From IMG/VR virus record IMGVR_UViG_3300028800_000023, positions 1 to 44,122 of that record: a stretch of 44,122 bases of DNA. The stretch is one strand, 5' to 3'. Positions within the stretch are counted from its first letter, which is position 1. Each line of letters starts with the position of its first letter. The translations under genes and the position numbers were made by a program. Source of the DNA: a virus. The notes below the pieces were generated by a model. It saw nothing but the letters and a program-made list of their open reading frames with translations. It ran no database searches and was not told the origin of the DNA. This document shows positions 31,455 to 38,558 of this stretch, one piece after another.

Positions 31455-32651
31455 TTAGCTCACATTTACGGTTACATCGCCGACAGCACAAACTGGATTT
31501 TCAGCTCCTGCATTTTGAAGACCCTGGTCTAAAACAATAACGGAAGACCCTTGCATGTCACTATTTTTTGCACCTATCACTGCAGTCACGGCAAAAGTTC
31601 CTTGCGCTGTAGTCCCAATAAGAGATGCCGGAATAAGAAGAGATAGAGGAAGAATCGAAGACCCGATGGGAAGAGCGTTAATATAGTCTACGATTGATTG
31701 TTTGATTTGATCTTCATAATCAGAAGACCATCCAACACCAGAAGTGACCGCAACGGTAACGTGAATTGTCGCTGTAACCGCTCTTCCAAAATAAATATTT
31801 AAAGGCATTCCTTTTGAATCGTAAACCAAAATAGGTCCGGTATTTCCAACAGGATCTGTCCCTGGTGTTTTTCCGGAAACAATCGCGTTTGCGATATCAG
31901 TACTATCCCCACCAACGACAGTGATGTTAATACTATGCGCGGGAAGGTCTAAACTATCTTCTATTTCGGTAAAGTTTTCCCAACCGATAACTTTTTCTAC
32001 TCCAGGAACATTTCCGACTCGTCCGATTGCAGAATCAAAAACGGTTTGAGCAGGAATAGCTGTTGAAATACTTTGTCTAATTCTTAAAGCAGCATCAGTT
32101 TCAACCGCCGACCCTGGTGTTGCTGCACCAGAATTGTTTACTGTTTGCCAACCCAAAGTAGGAGTAAAAATATTTGTAATCGTATCCGACTCTGCAGTCA
32201 CAAATCCAATATTTTGAGCAACTGCCAAAACATCGATTGATCCTCCACCAGGGATAACTGTAGGCGAAGGAAGAAGCCAGTTTTGATTTAAATTATCAGA
32301 AGCCACACCATTGGTGATGACTGTTCCTGCCGTTCCAACAATGGTGAGGGTAACAGTCGAAAAAGAAGGAATCTGACGAGTCAAACCATTAATTTTTACA
32401 AGCCTAGAAAGACCGACGCCTTGAGCAGTAAGCGGCGAAAAAGAATTATAAACACTTGCACCTAAGGATGCCGTATCAAAAAAAGCTTGAGCAAGAATGG
32501 CTAGAAATTGTCCATCTTGAGAATCTGCCGCTAAATACACATCCGAACCATAGATGCTTTGGTATTGAGTCGTAAGCCAGGAAAGAAACGAAGGATAGTC
32601 CGCGTAGTGATAGCCGGTTGAATCGATGTAAACTAAATCATTAAGAGTCAT
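31455..32651 (-). CDS. Baseplate J-like protein
   Basis: The 398-aa protein matches the phage Mu/P2 baseplate J family in layout: YPSFLSWLTTQYQSIYGSDV at the N-terminus, FDTASLGASVYNSFSPLTAQGVGLSRLVKINGL, a central ETDAALRIRQSIS, and VPGVEKVIGWENFTE. It builds the outer baseplate and supports the conclusion that the tail is contractile. The gene is next to the DUF2612 protein as in many myoviruses. Confidence 0.88.
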   Translation of the reverse strand: MTLNDLVYIDSTGYHYADYPSFLSWLTTQYQSIYGSDVYLAADSQDGQFLAILAQAFFDTASLGASVYNSFSPLTAQGVGLSRLVKINGLTRQIPSFSTVTLTIVGTAGTVITNGVASDNLNQNWLLPSPTVIPGGGSIDVLAVAQNIGFVTAESDTITNIFTPTLGWQTVNNSGAATPGSAVETDAALRIRQSISTAIPAQTVFDSAIGRVGNVPGVEKVIGWENFTEIEDSLDLPAHSINITVVGGDSTDIANAIVSGKTPGTDPVGNTGPILVYDSKGMPLNIYFGRAVTATIHVTVAVTSGVGWSSDYEDQIKQSIVDYINALPIGSSILPLSLLIPASLIGTTAQGTFAVTAVIGAKNSDMQGSSVIVLDQGLQNAGAENPVCAVGDVTVNVS

Positions 32652-32662
32652 GTTAAACCCTT

Positions 32663-33097
32663 TTAAAAGTACGGAACGTAGTGAACCGTCCCGTTAATTT
32701 TCATTTGAACGCAACCCGTAGCTCCTGCCAGACTTCCGCAATTAGTATAGGGTGCTGAAACCGTATTTAAATTATGTTGAACTGGAGTCGACCCAAGTGT
32801 GGCGATTCCCGTGATAGTTCCTGTTACCGTCGTAAGCGTTGCTGTCCCCGTTGCATTTTGGAAATTAACCGTCGGGATCGTAAGTGTTCCACTTAAGTTA
32901 GGGCTTTGAAGACTTGGAACAGAATAAAGCTGAGAAATCGGCAATTGTCCTGTCACATTGGGAGATCCAAAATGAACAAAAGGCACTGTATCGGTCGAAC
33001 TAACTTGGCTTCCCGTATATTGGGGCAGAGTAGAAATCGGAACTTCGGCGATTAGAAAGGTAGGTGTTAAAGCTAAAAGGAGAAAAAGTTTTTTCAT
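32663..33097 (-). CDS. Exported small protein within the baseplate operon
   Basis: The 144-aa protein has a good signal peptide (MKKLFLLLALTPTFLIA). The mature part has phage fibre-like phrases (ISTLPQYTGSQVSSTDTVPFV, LSGTLTIPTVNF, GTATLTTVTGTITGIATL) and two cysteines near the end (NCGSLAGATGCVQMKINGTVHYVPYF). Its start overlaps the stop of the upstream baseplate gene by four bases. A Sec leader inside a virion assembly operon is unexpected and parallels the exported fibre operon at 666-4232. Confidence 0.8.
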   Translation of the reverse strand: MKKLFLLLALTPTFLIAEVPISTLPQYTGSQVSSTDTVPFVHFGSPNVTGQLPISQLYSVPSLQSPNLSGTLTIPTVNFQNATGTATLTTVTGTITGIATLGSTPVQHNLNTVSAPYTNCGSLAGATGCVQMKINGTVHYVPYF

Positions 33098-33561
33098 TTT
33101 ATAATCACCTGCCCCGATTCTGTTGAAATAATAAAACCATCTTCCGTGATAAGTTCCGGATTTAAAACCGGTGGAGGTACAATTCCGCCAGTTTGATTGA
33201 CCGTCTGCACAACTGCTTGGCCAAAAATAGTGTCGATTGTTTCAGTTACCGAATACTCTCTTGTATCGGGATTAAGTTTACTTGTAAAAGCCGTGATATC
33301 GGTAACCAATAGTTGCCCACCAAAAGACGTATTTAAAGTCCGATCTCGTATAACGATATCCGCTTGCGGTTGATTTGACTTCCCTAAAACACCAGAAAAA
33401 TAGGGCGTCCCTTCAGTGGTGTCTAAATACCAGTCTCCCAAGAAAAGAAGGAGGCGTGTCTGAACCGCTTGTCCTACCGCATTAGGTTCATTGATATAAA
33501 AATTCTTCAGGCCATTGCCGAAAGTGTAATCCCCGGACGGACTGAGTTTTCTATATTTCAT
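33094..33561 (-). CDS. Baseplate wedge protein, gp25/W-like
   Basis: The 155-aa protein has the layout of the wedge family (DUF2634/gp25-like): NAVGQAVQTRLLLFLGDWYLDTTEGTPYF at 26-54, then DIVIRDRTLNTSFGGQLLVTDITAFTSKLNPDTREYSVTETIDTIFG. It sits between the spike and the J-like protein. ATGA overlaps link it to both neighbours. Confidence 0.78.
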   Translation of the reverse strand: MKYRKLSPSGDYTFGNGLKNFYINEPNAVGQAVQTRLLLFLGDWYLDTTEGTPYFSGVLGKSNQPQADIVIRDRTLNTSFGGQLLVTDITAFTSKLNPDTREYSVTETIDTIFGQAVVQTVNQTGGIVPPPVLNPELITEDGFIISTESGQVIIK

Positions 33562-34256
33562 CCTAAAAGTGCCTCAAGTTCAGTTAAAACTAAAGCCAAA
33601 GACGTTTCAGCGGCTGTTGCAGGCGCCTGGAGCATCGCTTGAGTGACCGGCGAAGTCCCTCCAGAGAAACCTGCCAAAGTTGTCATGAACGTATTTAAAA
33701 GAGACTGTAAATTCGAAAGCACAGTTAGTAAATCGGTAGTCGCATTTACTAAGTTCATCTTACCTGTCGCAGCAATTTGAAAATAGGTTGTTCCTGCATC
33801 CGTGCGGATTTGAAGCTTTGAGTCGCTAATTCCGGGAATGGCGTTCGGCTGGGACTTAGGTCCTGGGATCGCAAACCCGTCGGATAAATCATGCATGCGG
33901 GCTTCCATGGCCGGTTGTACATCCCCTTGCTGCCACCATGCGTCGATACATCGGGATGAAAAAACGACAAGAACTTCATCGCCCGCTGCAAGTGGAAACG
34001 TGATGGTGAATCCCCCACCACTCGGGAAAACGATCGGAACATCTAAAAGAAGGGGGAGATTAACTTGCGTGAAGTTTCCATTTTCATCAACGACAGTTCC
34101 TTGAATTGAAGGCTGCACTTCACACGTCATCGCATCGAAATCGATGTTAGTAATAATTCCAGGAAGAGCGGTCCAGATAGAAACTTGTCGGCCATCTAAA
34201 ACAGTTTTTAAAGTTTCTTCAGGTTCGTTTAAAAGCTGGACGCGGTTAATACTCAT
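33558..34256 (-). CDS. Gp138-like membrane-puncturing spike protein
   Basis: The 232-aa protein has the Gp138 N-terminal OB-like domain: TALPGIITNIDFDAMTCEVQPSIQG, LPLLLDVPIVFPSGGGFTITFPLAAGDEVLVVFSSRCIDAWW, ARMHDLSDGFAIPGPKSQPN. It is followed by a short beta-helix-like stretch (KLQIRTDAGTTYFQIAATGKMNLVNATTDLL) and a helical end. It forms the tail spike tip. ATGA overlaps on both sides. Confidence 0.86.
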   Translation of the reverse strand: MSINRVQLLNEPEETLKTVLDGRQVSIWTALPGIITNIDFDAMTCEVQPSIQGTVVDENGNFTQVNLPLLLDVPIVFPSGGGFTITFPLAAGDEVLVVFSSRCIDAWWQQGDVQPAMEARMHDLSDGFAIPGPKSQPNAIPGISDSKLQIRTDAGTTYFQIAATGKMNLVNATTDLLTVLSNLQSLLNTFMTTLAGFSGGTSPVTQAMLQAPATAAETSLALVLTELEALLG

Positions 34257-35305
34257 AGAGAACCCGCCCCCAACTGAACTGTGTTCAATGGATTTGTGGA
34301 AACATCAGTTCTTAGACAAATAAGATTGCAATACCAGTCAACTCCTCGAGTATCACCAGTAAGTTCCAAAACAAGAACGTAGTAGGTTCCGTCGGCAGCT
34401 AAATCTCTTGGAGTTAAATTATTAATCGCTGCGACTTGGTTTGCGGTATTTTGGTTTGCAAGCGATGCGGCTGCAAGCTGCTCTAGATTTAAAGCTTGAA
34501 GGGCAACACTTTTATTATCAATCACGATAAGACCGCCAACTCTGATGTTGGGGTTTAAAAGACATTTTACATTTACACCTTCGTTTGTTTGGTTTGGAGT
34601 CCCAACCATTCCGGTTGCGGCAGTCAAAACAACCCTGGTGCCAGGTAAATACCCCTTATTCGCGATGAAAGTGACCTTTTCGTTTTGAATTGACCAGGAA
34701 GTCTGTGTCGTTTGAGAAATATTTCTAAGATAGTTTTTCGCAGGTCCGTAGAGAACTTTTCCACGAGGAAGCTGATTTTTAGGAAGTGCTGCAGTATATC
34801 CTTGTGTCACTCCCTTTTGGGACATGGAGTTTATACAAGCCGTTATCTGGTCATTTTGAGTTGACCCTTTGGCGAGAGAACTTATTACTACAGAGTAATT
34901 GTAAGCAGTATTCCCATCGCCCGCGATAATATCGATAAAGGTATCTGTCGCACTTTCGCGGCCTAAAATAACTTGCTTAATGTTTCCTTGAAAAACGACG
35001 CCATAATTTGTCGCATAACCTGCTTGAAGAATTACTCTTTGATTGGTGTAGTTCTTCCTAATTAAAATGGCCGTTTCATTTTCAAGATTGTAAACTCTGA
35101 TGTTTGCCGTATTAGGAGTCGCCGTGTCGGTGCGTTTGACTGCGAATTTTATTCTAAGTTGAGAGAGATCAATCCCCTCCCCTCTGGTGTTTGTCACCAA
35201 AAGAGTGCATACGCGCCCGTACTGTTCTCCTGAACCGGTTTGAGCGATATCAGACGCATTCGTATTTAATGGATTTGTGCTTACTCGGTTACCCATTAGT
35301 TGCAT
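34253..35305 (-). CDS. Baseplate hub protein (gp27/gpD-like)
   Basis: The 350-aa protein matches hub proteins encoded beside Gp138-type spikes: LRIKFAVKRTDTATPNTANIRVYNLENETA, VVFQGNIKQVILGRESATDTFIDIIAGDG, and VKCLLNPNIRVGGLIVIDNKSV. The hub links spike and tube. The ATG at 35305 overlaps the upstream plug gene by 17 bases; an internal ATG three codons later is also possible. Confidence 0.82.
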   Translation of the reverse strand: MQLMGNRVSTNPLNTNASDIAQTGSGEQYGRVCTLLVTNTRGEGIDLSQLRIKFAVKRTDTATPNTANIRVYNLENETAILIRKNYTNQRVILQAGYATNYGVVFQGNIKQVILGRESATDTFIDIIAGDGNTAYNYSVVISSLAKGSTQNDQITACINSMSQKGVTQGYTAALPKNQLPRGKVLYGPAKNYLRNISQTTQTSWSIQNEKVTFIANKGYLPGTRVVLTAATGMVGTPNQTNEGVNVKCLLNPNIRVGGLIVIDNKSVALQALNLEQLAAASLANQNTANQVAAINNLTPRDLAADGTYYVLVLELTGDTRGVDWYCNLICLRTDVSTNPLNTVQLGAGSL

Positions 35306-35615
35306 CCGTTAGAAAATAGAGATTACTGTTCACACCAAGGTTGTCATAAGTAGGAACTGCATCAGGATTCCCATCAGTCGAAACCCAAAATTGTCCGTCA
35401 ATCCCGAGATAACCTAAACCGGCAAGACAATCCGCTCCTGTAATAAGAGGGATATTCGCGGCAATTGGATCGTTGGTGTTTGCATCCGCGATGTCTAAAA
35501 CCCATCCGGCATCGGCAGAAGGATTATATTTACAGGTAAGAAGATAGTTCACTCCTGCCAGAGCAATTTCAAAAGTCTGTGGTTCATTCACCAAGGGGAT
35601 TAAAAGGGTTGTCAT
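35289..35615 (-). CDS. Baseplate plug protein (Pam3 gp18-like)
   Basis: The 108-aa protein (MTTLLIPLVNEPQTFEIALAG, LLTCKYNPSADAGWVLDIADAN, IPLITGADCLAGLGYLGIDGQFWV) has the recurring phrases of the small cyanophage Pam3-type plug family, found in simple contractile baseplates between the Dit-like protein and the hub. It overlaps the upstream gene by four bases. The family name is from memory. Confidence 0.75.
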   Translation of the reverse strand: MTTLLIPLVNEPQTFEIALAGVNYLLTCKYNPSADAGWVLDIADANTNDPIAANIPLITGADCLAGLGYLGIDGQFWVSTDGNPDAVPTYDNLGVNSNLYFLTDATNG

Positions 35616-36184
35616 TGAGATACCCCAGTAATGTTAGGGTTGACTGCCTGAGCACCACTAAGAAGGCCGGATTGCTTTTGCCCGACGTTTTTTGTTCCTT
35701 GGTTGCTCTGAGGATTTTTCTGATTCGCTCGTGGAACATTAGTGGTGCTGACGTTCACGATGATAACTTGCTGAAAAGTCATTTCTACTTTTAAACAGTT
35801 CTCGGTAAATTTATCCGTAAGCTGCCTTAGGTTCTGCAGAAGCATGTCTTTATAAATTCTTTTTGGTGTCGTGATAACAAAAGGTGCTCTAGAAATCTGC
35901 AAAAGTAAAAGCTGCTGATAAAGTTCGGACAGAGCGCTTCCATTGAAAGTACTTTGAAGACCTGTGATTAAATTATTGTTTTTAAAATAGGCCGTCATCG
36001 AAAGAGATGTTGGCTCTTTAAAAGCATGATCAGTAATCGAAGCCCCGACTTGCACGGGCTGTTTTGTTATGGTCAAGGTGTCGTTTGTCGTTTCATCAAC
36101 AACGACTTGAAGCTGAATACTTCCCAATGTCCGTTTCGGACCGAAAAGAGATTGTAGCGTTATCGGTTCGGCTGGGAAACTCAT
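35612..36184 (-). CDS. Dit-like baseplate/tail hub protein
   Basis: The 190-aa protein has the Dit-like pattern of myoviruses: LGSIQLQVVVDETTNDTLTITKQPVQVGASITDHAFKEPTSLSMTAYF, and a C-terminal VEMTFQQVIIVNVST. It links the tape measure/tube to the hub and is coupled by ATGA to the tape measure gene upstream. The C-terminal 35 residues are polar and unstructured. Confidence 0.8.
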   Translation of the reverse strand: MSFPAEPITLQSLFGPKRTLGSIQLQVVVDETTNDTLTITKQPVQVGASITDHAFKEPTSLSMTAYFKNNNLITGLQSTFNGSALSELYQQLLLLQISRAPFVITTPKRIYKDMLLQNLRQLTDKFTENCLKVEMTFQQVIIVNVSTTNVPRANQKNPQSNQGTKNVGQKQSGLLSGAQAVNPNITGVSQ

Positions 36185-37452
36185 CGAGTCACCGGGGCTA
36201 GATTTCCTGCAGTATTAAAATTCTGCATAGTATCCGAACTAGAAACTTTTCCAATTGTCGTGGCATCAGCACCAGGTTGCGTATAAATATTAGTCTGTTG
36301 GTGGAGAACCGCCGAAGATTGATTTGAAGACCCTCCCCCGCCATAAGCAGGAGATAACGGAATCCCGGCGGGGCCAGCGTTTCTAATATTCGCGGCAGGA
36401 TTTCCGCCTCCGATAAAATCTAAAACTTTTCCGCCTAAAGATGAAAAAAATCCCGTGACGTGCCCGCCAAAGACATTCCATTTTGCGTCAAGGGCTGTGA
36501 TCCCCGCCGTAAGCGCACTCACAGCTAAAACCAAAAGTCCGATTGGGTTTGCATTTAACACGACATCAAGTGCCGCTTGTGCAGCCGTTGCAATTTTTGT
36601 GGCGTTCGTCCAGAGAGTATATACCGAGGCTAGAGCGACAATTGCAGTGGTAAGGGCTGTAACGCCTGCAACCATACCGACGATAATTTTTGTCATCTCA
36701 CTGCCCCAATCAATGAGTGACTTTCCGCCTTCTTTAAAAGTTCTTAAATCATCGTAAAGAGCGAGAAGAGCACCCCCTAAGGCTAATAGTTGTCCCAGAG
36801 GAGTAGCCAAAAATTCTAGATTTAAAAGTTTCCATGCAGCGATTACTGCAAGAATAATGGTGGACCATCCGTTTGTTTTATTATCGAGTAAAACAAAAAA
36901 CTCATACACTCTCTCTAGAATAGACCAGAGTCTTAATCCTAAAGAGGTTGCGGCTTCTACGGCTTTGAAAACAGACTTGATAAAGGCTTCAAGAGTGTGC
37001 TGAATTTTCGGCATGTTTGCATATATCTGCTGCCGAAATTTATCTGATTGCTGAGTAAGAAGATTAAAAAATTTTGCCGCTGTTCCCTTATAAAGAGCAT
37101 CAAAAGCGTATTTCGTTTTGGTGAGACTGATATTGAGGCGAACGGAATCTTGGATGACTTTATTTAGATTGACTCCTGCTGCACCATACGCTTTTAAAAG
37201 TTCTTGTCGAAGAATGAGCGCTTTATTAATCGCGGGCGCCAGGATTTTGTATTCATATCCTATATTCTCAAAGCCTTCAGAAATTTTAGAAAGGCCAAAA
37301 ACAATTCCCGCCCCCATTGCTTCTGTTGCGGCGTAAAGAGCAGAAACTTTTAAAGTTGCGGACGCGATAGAACGGTTGAACTTAGAAAGGCTTGCATCAT
37401 CGACGCCAAAGCCTAAGCCCACCAAAAAGCTTTTAATGACTTCGCCGTTCAT
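36181..37452 (-). CDS. Tail tape measure protein
   Basis: The 423-aa protein is helical with several hydrophobic segments (LLALGGALLALY, IIVGMVAGVTALTTAIVALASVYTLW, IGLLVLAVSALTAGITALDAKWNVFGGHVTGFF), typical of tape measure proteins. The short length fits a tail of moderate length. It directly follows the frameshifted chaperone extension, whose stop overlaps the ATG (ATGA), the classic order. Confidence 0.88.
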   Translation of the reverse strand: MNGEVIKSFLVGLGFGVDDASLSKFNRSIASATLKVSALYAATEAMGAGIVFGLSKISEGFENIGYEYKILAPAINKALILRQELLKAYGAAGVNLNKVIQDSVRLNISLTKTKYAFDALYKGTAAKFFNLLTQQSDKFRQQIYANMPKIQHTLEAFIKSVFKAVEAATSLGLRLWSILERVYEFFVLLDNKTNGWSTIILAVIAAWKLLNLEFLATPLGQLLALGGALLALYDDLRTFKEGGKSLIDWGSEMTKIIVGMVAGVTALTTAIVALASVYTLWTNATKIATAAQAALDVVLNANPIGLLVLAVSALTAGITALDAKWNVFGGHVTGFFSSLGGKVLDFIGGGNPAANIRNAGPAGIPLSPAYGGGGSSNQSSAVLHQQTNIYTQPGADATTIGKVSSSDTMQNFNTAGNLAPVTR

Positions 37453-37685
37453 TCTTCGTTAGCCTTCCTATAGCGTTTTTCGTTTTCGGCCCGGACATCT
37501 AAGTAATCATTCATTCGAGCGACATCCGAAAGATCTAAAGTCCCGTCAATTAGGCTTTCGTAGAGGCACATTTTTTCACCTACGGGACGCATTATCCACT
37601 CCTCACCATCGGGCATTGAGATCCAGTCTACGGGTCTTCTCGTCTCAACTCCCCCACTGCCTGCTATTTTTGAGGGAGTCCTGCA
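37449..37685 (-). CDS. Tail chaperone C-terminal extension made by -1 frameshift (gpGT-like)
   Basis: In the -1 frame relative to the upstream chaperone, 78 codons are open from the slip site to the TGA at 37449-37451. The sequence includes VDWISMPDGEEWIMRP, GEKMCLYESLIDGTLDLSDV, then MNDYLDVRAENEKRYRKANEE, and stops with ATGA overlapping the tape measure start. It has no start of its own that makes sense. A fusion of 134 + 78 = 212 residues is expected, as for lambda G/GT-type tail assembly chaperones. Confidence 0.82.
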   Translation of the reverse strand, partial: CRTPSKIAGSGGVETRRPVDWISMPDGEEWIMRPVGEKMCLYESLIDGTLDLSDVARMNDYLDVRAENEKRYRKANEE

Positions 37686-38086
37686 AAAAAACTTGAAAGA
37701 TTATAAACAAAAGCTCGGCCCGCGCATTGAAGTAAAACCGGAAGTTCTAAATCTTGCATCATAAGAAGAGATCCGTTAGAAACTTTCGCCCAGCCAACTG
37801 ACTGTTTTACTTCAACTGCAGAGAGAAGACCGAATAGAACTAATTCGGAATCCGCATCGGAAAGTTTTCCCAAACCGTTTACGATAGGAGAAACAATCTT
37901 TGCAAGCGCTTCTAGCTTTTCATTCTCAGATAATTTTTCAGGGTTTTGAAGTTTTTTCGTTTCCCCAAAGGCGGGCAGAATATCTGAAAGAATCGGACCC
38001 ACCCTGCGAACGATGTGATATTGTTTCAGCGCGTCAAGTTTAGAAAGCTTAAACTCACGTCCGCCGATAGAAAAATCCCTATCCAT
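37664..38086 (-). CDS. Tail assembly chaperone (gpG-like), short form
   Basis: The 140-aa protein (MDRDFSIGGREFKLSKLDAL, HIVRRVGPILSDILPAFG, LPVLLQCAGRAFVYNLSSFFAGLPQK) has the length and position of the gpG-type chaperone: after the tail tube gene and before the tape measure gene. The last codons contain a T7 slippery run, and the stop TAG lies at 37664-37666. Confidence 0.82.
   Translation of the reverse strand: MDRDFSIGGREFKLSKLDALKQYHIVRRVGPILSDILPAFGETKKLQNPEKLSENEKLEALAKIVSPIVNGLGKLSDADSELVLFGLLSAVEVKQSVGWAKVSNGSLLMMQDLELPVLLQCAGRAFVYNLSSFFAGLPQK
37685..37691 (-). promoter_or_regulatory. -1 ribosomal frameshift slip site (T TTT TTT)
   Basis: The minus strand reads AGT TTT TTT GCA in the chaperone frame, so the heptamer T TTT TTT allows both tRNAs to re-pair after a -1 slip. 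It lies six sense codons before the zero-frame stop, and the -1 frame is open for 78 codons to the tape measure start. Downstream G-rich sequence (GGCAGTGGGGGAG) could help pausing. Confidence 0.75.
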
Positions 38087-38099
38087 GGCTTACCTCGTT

Positions 38100-38540
38100 T
38101 TACTGGCCTGCCCCTAGGATAGTATTAACTGAGATGCTGTCAAATTCCCATTCGTTAAATCCGGCTTCTTTTGCGTATGTCAAAGCTGGCTTCTTTCTAA
38201 AAGCGCAGGACTGAAGAACTGAAAAGTCTCCGCGAGCAGAATCAGAAAGCGTAATGGTGTTTAAGCCCCAAACTGCGGAAGACGTTGTTTGAAGGTCATA
38301 CATAATTTGAAGAAGCTGATTGATTGGTGAAGTCTTAAGAAGTCTTACCTTGATTTTTCCAGAGTCGTCAGCAACAAGAGAATGCTGGCCTTTTCCATCC
38401 GCACCAATTGTCATGACGTTTTTGTCTGTGGACGGTTCTAGTGTAATACCTTCTTCGGCGGCAGCGGCACCTGCGGCCATATTAAATGCTCCACCGGGGC
38501 CTGCAATAGAACAATTAATGTTTAAGAATGAATAGACCAT
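38100..38540 (-). CDS. Tail tube protein (DUF3277-like)
   Basis: The 146-aa protein starts MVYSFLNINCSIAGPGGAFN and contains DDSGKIKVRLLKTSPINQLLQIMYDLQTTS, the pattern of tube proteins paired with DUF3383 sheaths. It polymerises into the inner tube. It follows the sheath gene after 18 bases, the usual sheath-tube order. Confidence 0.85.
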   Translation of the reverse strand: MVYSFLNINCSIAGPGGAFNMAAGAAAAEEGITLEPSTDKNVMTIGADGKGQHSLVADDSGKIKVRLLKTSPINQLLQIMYDLQTTSSAVWGLNTITLSDSARGDFSVLQSCAFRKKPALTYAKEAGFNEWEFDSISVNTILGAGQ

Positions 38541-38558
38541 AGGAGTTTTCCCTTTCGG

